Assembly (NCBI GenBank): GCA_022792495.1
Contig: JAAWBD010000111.1
Span: 62,001-126,000 of the forward strand
DNA length: 64,000 nt
Direction of reading: 5' to 3'
From: Oscillospiraceae bacterium
GTDB taxonomy: Bacteria; Bacillota; Clostridia; Oscillospirales; Oscillospiraceae
Shown: positions 15,001 to 29,000 of the stretch, piece after piece
Layout of the letters: every line of letters starts with the position of its first letter
Numbering within the stretch: position 1 is the first letter of the stretch
Translations under genes and position numbers: made by a program
Notes under the pieces: model-generated
Databases searched by the model: none
Seen by the model: only the letters and a program-made list of their open reading frames with translations
Told to the model about the DNA's origin: nothing

Positions 15001-18000
15001 AAAGGTCAGCTCCCCGTCGGTCATGTCGGCAGGCACGTAAAGCACAAACTCATTGGTCGCGAAGCTGCCGTCGCCCTTCTTGGCCAGCACACCGTACTGC
15101 TTGGACTGCCTCTCGTCGCTGGTGTAATCCATGACGATGCTCTCCAGCTCCACGGCATTGGTGCGGCGGTAGATGTGCTCCAGATACTCGGCGGTATATT
15201 CCACCGTCTGGCTGTTCACCATGCTGCCGTTCGCGTTCTGGAACAGGCCGTCCACGGTGACACTGTTCTTCACCCGGATAAGGACGGTCATCATGTCCTC
15301 GTTTACAGCCAGCAGACGGACATCATAGTAGGTGTCACTGCCGGTGGTGCCGTTCTGATTCCAGTTGTCGCCGTCGTCATAGCTGGCGAAGATCTTTGCC
15401 TCATTGTTATTGGCCTTATAGTCCAGCTTCAGCCGCAGGTCGCCCAGGCTGCTGCCGTCCTCGGCACCCACCAGCTTCTCGTAGTAGCGGAACAGTTCAT
15501 CGCCGATGGTCTCGTACCGCATTTCAACGGGCACGCCATCATCGGTGGTAGCGGCCACACCGTCGTCCACCAGAACCTTCTCCAGGCCCAGGTCGGCAAA
15601 GTAGATATCCACCGGATATTCCCGGCTGGTGGTGCCATCGCTGGAGATCACGAAGAACCGGACTGTCCGATCCTCCACGGTCATGGTCGTGGGATCCAGC
15701 TCCAGAGTCATATCCAGAGCGTAGCTGCCCTTCTCATAGACCGCACCGTCGGCGGTTGTGCCAGTGGTGCCCCAGACGTCGGCCATAGGCCGCTTGGCAA
15801 TACCGGTGATGGTGGCCTTCCGGGCAGTACTGGGTAGAACGGTGACATAGCGGCTGTTCAGGTCATCCCAGAACACCTTCACCTTCTCCACAGGCTGGTC
15901 GGGATCCTCAGGCTTCACAGGATACTCCACACCCAGGTCGTCCACGTAGGTCACCACGACCTCCTTCAGGCCAACCTCCGCGTCACCCTGATAGATACGC
16001 AGATAGACGGTCTGGTCGGTGTCGTCCTCGTCCCAGCCAGTCACCTTGACCTTGATGGCCATATCGGTGTACCAGTTTTCCTCCTCGCCCTTGTAGGGCT
16101 GCAGCTGCACGTCCTCGACGTGCCAGATATTGCTCATGGTCTTGTCGGGATCGGCCACCTCGTCCACGCTGAGCTGGATGACCCCGGCGTTGACCAGAGC
16201 CCGGAGGCTGGTGGCGGTGATCTCCACATCGGCAAAGGTCTCATGTTTGGCTACGGCCTCGTAGAACTCGTACTCCACACCGTTTACGGTGATGGGATTC
16301 TTGTTCTTCACAGCCGCCACACCGTCCACCAGAATGGACTTCACATTGGCGTCCTGCCGATAGAGAACCACATCGTAGTCCTGCTCAGTGCCGTTTACGG
16401 CCTTGACCCACAAGGCCACATGGGTCTCCTCGCCCCTCAGGAGCACGTCCTCAATGGTACAGGTCTTGCGCTCGGCCTCCGCCATGTACTCGGGGAAGCG
16501 GACGTAGCTCAGGTCGCTGGGCCCAACCACGGTCAGATCCACATCGTCCACATAGGAGGGCAGGTAGGCCACATACCGGTTGGTATTCTCCTCCAGCTTG
16601 GCCAGCATGGACTGGACGTTGCCGGCCTGATCCAGATAGTAGACCGTCACGGTCTGGGGGCGGGTCTCTCCGCTGTTGCGGTAGATCCGCAGATACTTGG
16701 TACTGGTCATAAAACCGGTTCTGTTGGCGATGTCGGCATAGTTACCCACGATGATCTCAAAGTCGCTGCGGTTACCCTTAGCCAGCTTCACCGAGGACAG
16801 GTTCACCTTGGAGTCATCGTCAAAGGTGGGCACCTTGGCGCTGCCGTTGGCTTCGGAGATGGTCACATGGGCGCCGTTGGGCTTGGGCTGGTTGTTGTGA
16901 GCCTCCAGATCCAGCTTCACATAGGCATCGCTCTCATCATCAGTGATGCTCTCCACTACAGCGAAGTAGATCTGCTGCACCTTGCCATCCACGACCTCGG
17001 TAAAGTAGCCCTCAGTCTCGCTGCCGGTCACGATGGTGGATTTCCCGTTCACATCCACCTGCTGCAGCTCCAGATCCATCAGCACGAACTGCATGGTGTA
17101 GGTCTTGCTGTTCTTGCCGGAGGAGGAGGCCACTGTCACGGTGGAGGCCAGATCCTCATCCACGCTGTCGTAGAGCTTGCTGTTCTGACCCCAGGCGATC
17201 TCACCACTGTCAATGCTGACCTGGGCGGCCAGCCGGTCGGCAATAGCCGTCAAGGTTCCTTCCTTCACAGCTTCCGCGTCGGCGGTGGAGATCAGGAACT
17301 GGTAGGTGTCGGTTCCGTCGAGCCGCACGCCTTCCACCTGAATATCCTGGCCCTGGTACTGGTAGGACAGGGTAACCTTCTTCAGATCCACCACATCGTC
17401 CGTCCGGTAGATCTCCAGATAGGAGGTCTTGTACTGGCCAGCCTCGCCGTCCTCGGCCCGAACCTTGATCTCAAACCGGGTCAGCTCCTCGGCCAGCTCG
17501 GCGTACCGCAGGGTGACCCTGCTGCTGTCGCCTACTACCGGATCGGCGGCAGTGCCGTTGGGCTGGCTGACGCTCACCATGGCCGCGTCATCCCTTGCAC
17601 GGATGGTCACATTGGCCGTGGTGTTCCTCTCCTCGATCATGATCCGATAGATGTCGTTGCCCTTCTCGTCCTGGCCCACCAGGATCACATCCAGGTTGGG
17701 CAGGCTGTCGTCCAGATCGTCGTAGAACTCATCGACGTCCTTGTTGTTGTCAGTGCCCTGCACCCGGATGGCCCGGAGGGCATCGTCCTTGTTCTCTCGG
17801 ACAAGGTGGACAATGTACTCCTGGGTGTACTTGCCGGTGGATACCTCCACGGGGATGTAGACCTCCTTGAAGCTTACATCCTTATACTCTCCGTTCAGCT
17901 CATCCTCCCGGGTCAGCCAGGTCAGCTCATCCAGGTCGAAGGAGAAGTAGCCGTTTCCAACATAGCTAAGGTTGCTGCCGGTGCCTGTAGAGGCGGTGAC

Positions 18001-21000
18001 CCCCTCAGAGTTGGCGGTAAAGACAGCCTGGGAATTGTCCATAAACCGGGTCCGGATACCGGAGCCGTAGCTGCTCTCATAGTGCTCTCCCACCGTGTAT
18101 CCCAGGAACACGCCGTTGGCCATGTTGGTGGGCTGGATAGTGAGCTCGGCCCACCGGGCTCCCTCGCCTACGCTCATGGAGTAGACCGTGAAGGGGTTGC
18201 CCGCCTTATCATAGACCACCTCGGGCTTCAGGCTCTGGAACTCGCCGTTGCCCTCGTAGTTGGGGTTGGCCACACCGGCGGAGCCGGAGCCAAACTTGAA
18301 CTCTCTGGGTGCGGAGGTTCCCACAGCGATCTGAACGCTGTCCAGACCCACTGCGAAGTTGTCAGGCTGAGCCACCAGGGCATAGGACTGGCCGTTGCTT
18401 TCATCCAGATCCTCAGGCAGCACCGTGATCGCCAGCCGGTTCACCTGGCCGGCGGTCAGGGTCACATTCCCCTGCCAGACGCCAGCCTCGGTGGAGGTGT
18501 TGGTCAGCTCTGTGGCACCCTGAAGCACCCGGATCACACCGTTGTTGGTGGCCCGAATGGTCAGGTTCTTGGCACCCGAGGTAAATCCGTTCACATGGAA
18601 CACACCGTTCTCCTCGGTGAGCAGCTGGCCATCCAGAGCTACAGACTCCACGGCTACAGTGGTCCAGGACTGCCGGATCACCAGCGTGTACTCGCTCCGG
18701 GCGCTACCGTCGGAGGATATCACTGTAAAGGCAATATCCTTGCCATCCAGGTTGCGGGCCACTTCCAGTCTGCCCACGCCGCTGGCGCTGCCGTCAGCCA
18801 TCTGGATAGTCGCATAGGGATCCTTGCTGACCAGGCAGAGCTTGGCGGAGATCAGGTTCTTATCCACCGTGAGCTCATACCGGGTCTGGGCATCCTGAAG
18901 CTCTGCCTTCTTCTCTGTGATCAGGCCCTTGTTCAGAGCCAGCTCGGACAGGCCGGTCTCCTTGCTGGTCTTGGTAATGACCAGCGGATACTCGGTGTGA
19001 GCGCCGCTCTCGTGGTTATTGTACACCACAAGCTTATAGAGATTCTCTGTACCGAAGCCGGCCAGGCTCCACTTATAGCTCCAGCTCACACCGGCGCTCT
19101 CAGTCCTGCTGGTGTAGTTGATCTCTCTTCCGCTGGCGTCGTAAAGCGCCACACTGTGCCTGGAGGAGAGGGTCTCCACCGTCAGCTCGCCGTCGTTGAC
19201 ACTGCTGTCCACGGTAAAGTGCATCCGGCCCAGCTCGTCATACTGGACGCTGCTTGTTCCCAGCACCACCGAGCCGGGGACATACCGCCCGTCATCCATC
19301 ACGATGTTCAGGATGGCAGTGGAAGCCTGGGCCTGGGTGTAGGGATAGGTATAGACCGTTACAGGGATCCGCACGCTGTTGTTCACCAGATTCAGATCCA
19401 CAGCCATATCCCGGCTCACAGGCAGGATCTCCTCCCGCTGCTTGCCGTTGACGGTACGCACCACGGTGTCGGTAAACACCTTCTCGCCGTCGGTGCCGAT
19501 CTGCACCATGGCCAACTTACTGTTGGGAGTCACCTGGATCCGCACCTGTCCGGCGTTTTTGGTCACGGTGTAGTAGTACTCCCCATTTTTCTTGCTGGGG
19601 GCTTCCCCATTCACCGTCAGACTGTCGATGCTGACGCTGTTGCGAACCAGATAGAGGGTATAATCCTTCTCCACCCGCTTATCCTTGGACACCACGGTGA
19701 AGTCCTCCCGGCTCAGGGCCGCGCTGGCGGCAAACACGCCGCTGACAGGCATGGTCAGCTCCACGCCGTCTACCGTATGCTTCAGGGTCTGCTGGTTGTT
19801 GTGGACGCCGATAGTGTAGGACACGCTGTTGACCGTGGAGGGCACCTGCACCATCCAGGCCTCGCCCCGGCTGCCGCCCATATCCACCAGCTGGGCCTCG
19901 AAGCTGCCCACGTTGGTGTCGATGCGGATGCCACTGATATCGGCGTCGCTGTCGGTGTAGTAGTCCAGGGTCACCCGGTAGGCCTGCTTGTGGGTAGCCC
20001 GGACCAGAGCAGCCTTTAGCTTCTGCTCGTAGTCGTCGCTTCCCGCCGTCAGCTCCAGATCCCTGGAGTCCTTGGCAGAGAGGACATTGATATAGTAGTT
20101 GTTCTCCCCCAACTGGGTGATGGGCACGCTTTCAAACACGCCGCCGCCCCGCTTGACCGCCACAATGTTATCCTCACTGTCAGTGAGCACCACGGTGGTC
20201 AAAGCGTTATAGGGCACCACAGTCAGATCCACGGCCTGGCGGCTGGTCAGCTCCTTGTAGTAGCGGGCCTGGGCGCCTATTCCAGTGTAGGACAGGGTCT
20301 CGTTGTTCATGCCCTCACCGCTGATATACACGCCGTTCAGGGCAGTGCTGATCTCGTCCATGTAGATCCGCAGGGTATACTGCTGCTGCCGTACGCCGGA
20401 GGAGGACACGGTGTAGAAGTACACCTCCGTGGGCTGCGCCATATCCACCCGGCGGCCGTTAATGTTCAGCTTGCCAACACCCTCAGCGCTGATGTTGTCG
20501 GCGGGATGTCCGTGCACCAGCGGATTGCCGGGATCATTGGCAACCTCAATGATGGTGGTGTAGGCGTTGTCGGCGTTGATCTCCACATCCACCGACAGGA
20601 TCCCGTTGACCAGCTTGGGGATGGGATTGTCAGACTGGGTATCGATGGCCACCTCATAGATGGTGGGATCGTCAGGACGGGCCACAGCCTCGATCAGGTG
20701 GTCGTGATCCTCGGGATCCAGCACAATGATCTTACCCATCATGGTCTCGTGAGTAGAGCGGAAGATGGCCATGAGGTATTCCTTCTGAGCGTTGGGCGTC
20801 AGCACCCGGCCCTGGTCGTCCACATAGTAGAACTCGGTATCCCGCACCAGGAAGGGTACGTAAACGTTCTCCCCCTCCTTCACCGTGTCGGGAATATCAT
20901 AATCCCGCTGATAGTGGTCGCTCCAGCTGCCCTGGGGATTCATAACGCCGTTGAAGCCCACCACCTTGGCGTTGGGAGCCACATCCAGATCCACCAGAAT

Positions 21001-24000
21001 GTTCACCTGCATGGAGTTCTCCGGCATGTTCAGGTTGAAGGTATCCTCACTGCGCAGGCTGTCATATCTCCGGCTGCTGCCCGAGATGAGGTAGAGCTCC
21101 TTCACCTCCACGTTGGCATCCTGCCGCTCCAGGCGCAGGTAGTAGTAGCCAGCCGGGGACGGTGTGCCGTCCTGAGCCTCGGTCTTCACCCGGAAGTAGA
21201 GATACTTGTCAGCCTCGTGGCCGGTGACGGTCACAGTGGCCGGGCCGTAGGTCACGCCCTCCTTCTTGTCATAGACGATGGGCTCCAGCACCTCGCCCTC
21301 GCCCACAAAGCCGCCGTCATACTGGCGCACCTCCACCACCTTGGTGTACTCACTGACGGGCAGGATCCGCAGATCAAAGTCTCCGTAGGGCGCAAGACCC
21401 TCATAGTGCTCCGTCGTAGTACCCTCGGCGCTATCGTGGAAGATGTGGTACTCGTTCACCTTATCGGGCGCCACCACAAAGCCGATCCGGGTGTCGCTGT
21501 CCTTATCCTTGATCTCCAGCAGATACCGCTTGGTCACCTGCTGATCCTGAGAGACTACCTCGATATCGTAGAAGCCCCGGATCAGGGTGCCGCCGGTAGA
21601 GCCGGGGAGCAGGTTTCGGTTCCAGTTGCCGTAAGTGGCGTTTCCGTTCTCATCGAACTCCACCCGGCGGTAGTGGTGACTGGCGCCGGTATCCTGCAGA
21701 ACGGTCTGCCCGTTCTCATCGGTCACAAAGATATCGGCTCTCATCTGGCCGGCGGCATTCTCGTCGCCAGTCCACAGACCGGTATCGGGGTTCCACACCC
21801 GGGCGTCCAGATACAGCACGTACTTGCCGGCATAAAGGTCGGAGTCATAATCGGTGCTGTCGCTCTCATCCTTGGCGTAGTAGTACTCGTCGGTGACCGC
21901 CTTATTATTGTTGCTCACCAGGATGGGAGCCAGGTTGCTCTGGCGGATCAGCCGGATCCGGTATCCGTAGCCGTCGTCCAAGCCGTTGTAGATGGTGCCG
22001 TCCTGGGCCTTGACCTGGGCAGACATCTCCACGCTGGCGCCCACACTGCCCTGACCGTTGATGATACCGGTGGTGATACCGGTCAGATCAGCGGTAAAGA
22101 CCGCGCCGCTCCGCTTGGCCAGCTCCCACACCGCATTCCACTGGGCGATCTGGCCGGCGTCGCTGGTGTTGGTGGTGTACTCCTTCAGGGTGGGATAATT
22201 GTCCACATGCAGCTGCTCGGAGGAAATGGGATCCTTGGGATCCTTGTCCAGATTCCACAGATCCAGCATCAGCTGGGTATAGGGATCCACGGCCTCCAGA
22301 GTGATGGTGGCTTCGGTGGTCTCCAGCCCGATGGGGGCGGTGAAGCGACCGTTGGCATAGGTGGCCTCCACTCTCTTGGGTTCTCCATCCACCTCATAGG
22401 TCACATAGACCTTCAGCCCGGTGTCGCTGCTCATCCGCAGCAGGTGCAACGGGTAATCCTTGTAGAGGTTGTTGACCCCCTTCTGGGTGGAAATGACCCG
22501 GATAATGTAGTCAGTCTGGGCCGCGTTGGCGAAGTTGGTCAGCAGCTTGTCATTTAGGGTGATCTGCGAAGTGGGCGGAATGGCGTCAGGATCCGTGCTG
22601 CTGAACTCAGGCTGGCCGGTCAGGTTGTCAGGCCGGCGGATCTCAAAGCGGACATTCACGTTCTTCACCGGCTTGGCGATCAGCTGATGGGCAACAGCGT
22701 TCTCCTTGTAATCAAACGTGCTGTATGCGCCATCCTTGAACTCCAGGATCTCGGAGGTCTCAGGCACGCCGTTCTTGCTTCCTCTGGTGTAGCTGACCTG
22801 GATGTCCAGATCCATGTTGGCGGGAACTACATTCACAGGATAGACCTGGATGTGCTTGGCGTACTCCTTGTTCAGCTTGGCCTCCAGCTGCTCAGGCGTC
22901 AGCTTATCCTCCTCGGCCTTGGCCTCCTCCTCAGCCAGGATCTGGGCAATACGCAGCTGGCCATACTCAGACAGGACAGAGGCGTACACCCGGAAAGCCA
23001 TGCTGCCGTCGGGCATCTCCTCCAGCGCCTCGGCGCTGAAGCCCATCTGCAGGTGGTAAGCGTTGGTCACCTCGTTCACCTTATTGAAGGTGGGGATCTT
23101 CCGATCCGGGTCGGTGTACTCCACCTTGCTCTCCACCGCCAGACCGGCGGCCAGATTGGTGGGCGTCAGGTCGAAGGTGGTAGTGGCGTAGCCCTCCACC
23201 ACGGGGATATAGGTCTCCACCCAGGCGGAGTCCGTGGCAGTGGCGGGATGCACCAGGGCGTCGTGCTTAAAGTCCTCCGCCTCGTTGGTCACCACAGTCT
23301 TAAGGGTATTGTCCGTAGAGATACGGTTGATCTTCAGCACCGCATGGATCCGCTCCAGCTTATCCTTGCCGGGTACGTACATGTCGATGGGTACACTGTC
23401 CAGACCATCGATGCTGACGCCCTTTCTGGTGCGGGCTCCGGTGTCGGTATCCACGGTATAGTTATCGTTGATATAATCCAGCTGAGTGGTGGGATCGGCC
23501 AGCAGGGCCTCATCGGTCTCCCCGATGAGAATGAACTCCACGGCGGCCAACTCCGGCGTCACCGTCAGATCCAGGCTGGTCACATTGTCAGGCACCGAGA
23601 TCGTCCAGGTCTGGACAGTCTCATCCTCTACCCTGGCGGCGGGCTGATCGACGAAGGTATCAACGCCAGCCACCTTGTTGACTGTATAGTGCCACTCATA
23701 GTCGGCCAGAATGGACTCAATGTTCAGGTCGTTGAAGCTCCAGCGCATAAGCAGCAGACGCAGAACCTCGGTCTTGCCGTCCTCGGCCAGGGTGTAGAAG
23801 GGAATATAGATCCCCGTCTCCAGAGCCTTACGCAGCTCCGTATCCTCCTTGGCCAGGGTCAGCTCGCCCAGGATCTCCTCAATGGGATCCCTGGAGCCTT
23901 CCTTCACATTGTTCTTCCAGGTCTCCCCATCCTCGCTGGGATGGTTGCCCTCCTTGCCATAGGTCTCGCCGTTGATATTGCTGCCCACGGGGAACCAGAC

Positions 24001-26000
24001 AGGCTGGCCATTTTCATTCCTGGGCATCCACACGGAGGTATAGGGAGTAATGGCGTTGATCCGGAAGGGCACCGTGACAGCGTCCCGGGCCACCCAGGTG
24101 CTGTAGAACTCCCGCTCCACCGGCGGAGTGACAGACTCATCGGTGAGCTTCTCCGCAGGCAGAACGTTCTCAGGCACCAGGGCAGTGTTTACGGTACGCA
24201 CTTCCACACCAGTGTCGCTGGACTGGTAGACGATCCGCAGCAGGTAGATCTCCTCGTTGCCGGCCTCGTCCTCCACCCGGATGTACACCGGCTGGCCCTC
24301 TTCGGTCTCCAGCCACTCGGGCACCAGGGCTACCTTCTTCTTGGCCACATGGATCTCCGGATCGTCGGTGTTATCCCGGGTGAAGTTGCCCTGGCCGTTC
24401 AGGCTGGGCGCCCGCATACTGGTGCGGCTGGTCAGGATCGGCTTGCCGTTGGCGCCGGCCACAGCCCGGAGGTAGACAAACCCGTCTCCCACCGTGCTGC
24501 GAGGCACCGCCAGGTAGAACTGCCGCTCCAGCTTGCCCTCAGCATTCTCCACCAGCTTCTCCCGGACGATCAGATTCTCCTTCTCATAGCTCTCGCTGCC
24601 GAACTCCTTGACCTCCAGCAGGCCGGTGCCCTTCTCGGCAAACTCCAGCACCACCGCATACTCGTGGGAGATGGCGGTCAGACCGTTGCTCTCCAGCTTG
24701 GTTTTCAGGTAGTGGACGGACTTTCCGGCAGCCTCGTCGGCCAGGGTCACATCCAGCACCACATGGCGCTGAGCGTCCGCCTTCCGGTATCCGGTATAAT
24801 CCGCACCGGTGGTCTCGTTCACGTTCTTCTCGCCCACCCAGGTCAGGGCGTTCTCCGTGGTCAGTTGCAGCTTCACAGCGTTCCCCGCGTCGGGATAGCG
24901 GATACGAATGATGAAAGTGGGCAGCTTCTCGATCAGGGCCTTGATCTCCTCATCCTCGCCGTCATAAGCAGTAGAGCCCTGCTCATAGAACCGGAAGTCC
25001 TGTTCTTTGACGGTGGGCTTGCCATCAGCGCCCAGAACGGGATTGCCCTCGCCGTCCAGCATGGGGATCTCCACGGGCCGCACGGTGGCGCCGGCGGTCA
25101 CAGTGGCCTCCACGATCTTGGCTGTCAGCTTGCGGATCGCCAGCGGGTAGACAGTGGCGCCGTACTCGCCGGGATTCTTGGGCACGGAGACGATGTAGAA
25201 CATGGTATCCATGCTGACGCTGGAATCCTCCAGCGGAATGTTGGTTCCGGTCACCGGGGTATTCAGGATCTGTCCGTCGCCATCGTAGCGCTTGGACGCG
25301 CCCCGGCCATCCAGCTGGGTGCCGCCGTTGATGCCAGCGGCCACAGCCTCGGCCTCAGCCTTGTTCCGATAGACCCCGTAGATAGTGGTGGTAGTCAGCA
25401 GCGGGCTCACGTCAATGTACTTGGCGTGTTCCATCTCCTCCTTGGTGATGGCCACATAGTACTGGCCGTCCACCAGGTCATACTCCGCCTTCAGTCTGTA
25501 GGTGCCTTCCTCATCGGCCAGCAGACCTGTGTCGGAAATGGGCCGCTCGTCAAAGCCCACGATGATATCCCCAAGCCGGCTGTCGGCGTCGGCGTGATAC
25601 AGACGGACAGTCTCGCTGATGATATCCACAATGGTGTTGTCCTTCTGGTGTCCCACGCTGAAGCCCACATCGTTCCAGCCATCCTTATTGATGGGCCGCA
25701 TGTTCTCCACACTGGTGTCGGGATGCTTCTCCAGGAACTTTTCAGTGTAGAAGTAGAATAGCTCTGTGCTCTGGTTGGGCTTAAACTGGTTCTTGGTGTT
25801 GACGGAGTTATCCACCTGAACCATGCTTCCCTCCCTGGGCGCCACCACGGTGATGGTAGCCTTGAGTTCATCCTCGGGAGCGCCGGAAACAGTGCCCACA
25901 TACCGGTACACAGGCTCCCCGGTACCGTCGTCCACCCGGGTCAGGGGCAGGGGGTTAAGGAAGTCGTTGTCCAGATAGACATAGTGCTCATCGTGGGTCA
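1..26000 (-). repeat. Tandem cadherin-like beta-sandwich domain array (PF12733-like), perhaps ~90 domains estimated from length
   Basis: Repeated signature ending in Y[TD]hxhxR followed by LxxLxVNG: e.g. VQDLMVGDNTVEVLLTSAKGIERYYTVIINRGDKEHTEEP (2161-2280) and KRVEKDYTLYLVRNSVSIDSLTVNGEAPSKKNGEYYYTVT (19561-19680). The start boundary near 26,000 is approximate. Confidence 0.85.
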
Positions 26001-29000
26001 CCACAATGTTCAGCTGATAGACATGCTCCACATAATCACTATGGTCGGCGCTGGTGTAGACCCGCACCATCACATCCAGCACATCGTCCACGGCGAAGCC
26101 GGTACGGTAGCTGGGATAGTAACCGTTATCCCAGCTGGCACTGCCCAGAACATCCTTGGGGAAGTTCAGGTTGTGGTTATCCTTGTTGCCGCCAAAGCTC
26201 ACGTAGGCCATCTCAGCCATGGCGGAATTGGCCACCAGCCTGTTGATGATCCGGTCGGTCTTATCCAGCTCCTCGGCGGGCAGCACCAGCAGATACTGGT
26301 CGTTGCTCACTAAGAAGGCTTTGTAATTGGTAGCATCAGCTCCCTTGCCGATCGTAGCCTCAATGCTGTCCAGCCGGGTGGCAAAGGTCTCCCGGTAGAT
26401 ATCCAGGGTGTAGTCGCTGCTCTTGGTGGTGACCACATTCCCTTCCAGCACCTGAGAGGTGACCTTGATGGGAGTATGGATCTCGAAGGTTCCACCCTGG
26501 ACAGAGGTCTTTTGAGTGTCGAAGTAGGCCTGGTGGATCTTGGCATAGACCTTTTGGGCGTCAGCCTCGGTTTTCTCCACCAGCGGCGTCACAGCCAGAA
26601 CCGCGCTGGCTACCCGCGGGACATAGTCCTCCTTGGTGCCGTTCTGGCCCAGACCGTTGCTGAGGTTGGTGCCAGCCATCTTATCCACCTTGCGCAGAAC
26701 TTCCACGATCTGCCGGCCCAGCTCAGCGTCCACACTCGCTCCGGTCGCCAGCTTGCTCAGCTCCTTGTCGACCTCGTTCAGTTCGGAAAGAGCGCGCTTC
26801 GCGGCACTGTGGGCAGCGCCCGCAGCCTTGGCTTCCGCGATATGGTCGGCATTTACCGTCTTGCCGTCCACGCCGATGGTGCTGCCCTTCTCCTCAGTCT
26901 GGCCGTAAACGTACAGGGTATTGACACCCACCACACCCTCGGGCAGAACCTCACCGGCAAGCTCAGCATCGGTCTGATCGGGGATAATATGATAATACTT
27001 GTAACCAAATGTAGCGTCATTTTCCACCGTTTCGGCGGGATATTGCATGGTTTCCCGGGAACCGGGCTGAGTGAATACGGCGGAGCCGGGCTTCACGTAG
27101 GAGGTCTCCAGGTCAGGCATGGTCTCATGGGCGCCGTAGCTGCCGTCGCCGGTGCTGCTGTCACCCACCCAGACCTGCTCCATAGCAGTATCGGTAGGCC
27201 GCTGCACCATCACCAGCTTCATCCAGGTGGACATGGAGTAGTCATAGACCACGCCGCCCTCTTCAGACTTGCCGCCCACATTGTTGAAGAACCGCAGGTA
27301 GGCGCTGGTCAGCTCCTCCACCGGCACGCCGGTAAAGCGCCAGTAGGTGGTATCCAGGATGTTGGTCTCCTCAGTCTCGCCCATGACGGTGTCGATGAAG
27401 GTCAGGCCGCCCTCGGGCAGGGTCAGGTCGCCCTGCTCGGGATCCCTGGGATCGGTGGCATCAGGGACATTCACCGGGTCACCGAACTTAGTCATGGTAG
27501 TCCACGTGGCGTTCTGGTCAGTCCAGGTCTCGCCCTGGCCCTCCACGTAGCCGTTGCCACGGTCGATCCACAGATCCACCTCGTCCGTGTTGACACGCAT
27601 GACGATCCGGACGGTGACGGTGCCGTGCTCATCGGGAGTTACATAGGCCACGAAGGCGTTCTCCAGCAGCTGCCGCTTCTCCCACTCAGCATCGCCGGGA
27701 GCGGCGTCCACAGGCAGGGTCTGCTTATCCGCCGGCAGAGTCTTATCCTTGTCCACAGCCTTCTGCATCAGGTCACCGGGGATCTTGCCCAGGACGGGGA
27801 TCGCCTCCTGGTCGTCGCTGTTGTTCATGAAGTAGAACTCTTCCTCACTCAGGTAGCCCTTGGCCACCATATCGGAGAGGCTGCCGGCGACGGCCTGGTT
27901 CTCCGCCTCGGTGTGATCCACGAAGATCTTCTCGGCACGGACAGAGTCACGGCTCACCACCCGGAGGTTGGTGGTCATAGCGTAGCCGCTTTCAATATCG
28001 GTGGCCTGAACCACAGCGGTACCGATCCGCTTGGCTGTCAGGACATTTTGGATCAGGTCATTGACAAGCTTGGGATTCACCTCGCCGATCTGGTTCTTGG
28101 AGGGGTTACCGTCCTCATCGGTGAGGCCGCCGCCATTCTCGTTTCGCTCCTGATTGACCTCCCACTTGTATTTCAGGGCGGCAGCCATAGAGCCGTTGGC
28201 GATATGGAACTTCTCAGCGCCTACAGTCATGATCTGCTGGCCACCCACAGGCAGCACCATATCCTGCGGGTGCAGGCCGGGGGCCTCACCCATGACCATC
28301 CGGGGCAGATAGGTATCGGCAGCATTAGCTTTTTCAGTCTCATAGCGGTCATTGATGCCGATCTGACCCCAGTCATTGTGGCCATATGCGTACAGGGTGC
28401 CGATATTGGCGTTGGTATCAGTCACCGTCACATCCTCGCCTCTTAGGCCGGCCACGGTCACCTCTTCACCGGCCACAAAGCCGTTCTGGTTCTCAATGGG
28501 CCGGATGGAAGCCACTGTGCTGAAGGAGCCGCCGCCGGCAATAGCCTGAGCCTTCATGGGGATCCGGTCGCCGTTCTCGTCCTCGGCAAACTCCACCTGA
28601 TAGCTGCCGTCCTTCTCCACGGCCTCGGTCTCCCAGACCTGGAGCAGACCCTCATGGGAATCGGCGTCGCCCTGGCCCAGACGGCCCTGGCTGTTGTCGC
28701 CCCATGTCCAGACGGTCTGATCAGCGTCCAGCAGCAGGCTGTGGGTCGCGCCGGCGGACAGGGTGACAGCGTAGCTGGCATCCTGAGCAGTTAGGCCTTC
28801 GTACCCAGGCACGTAGACCAGCGGGTTCTTTTCTTCCTTCTTGGAGCTGTCGGTGCCGGACAACTGGTTGTTGATGTTGCTGCCCCACTCCACTACGCCG
28901 CCGTTGGTCAGCAGGGCCAGGGAGTGAGACTTACCGTCCACTACCCGGACGATCTGGGTGGCATCGGGCATTCCGGTCTCCACAGTGCCATCCTCCAGAG

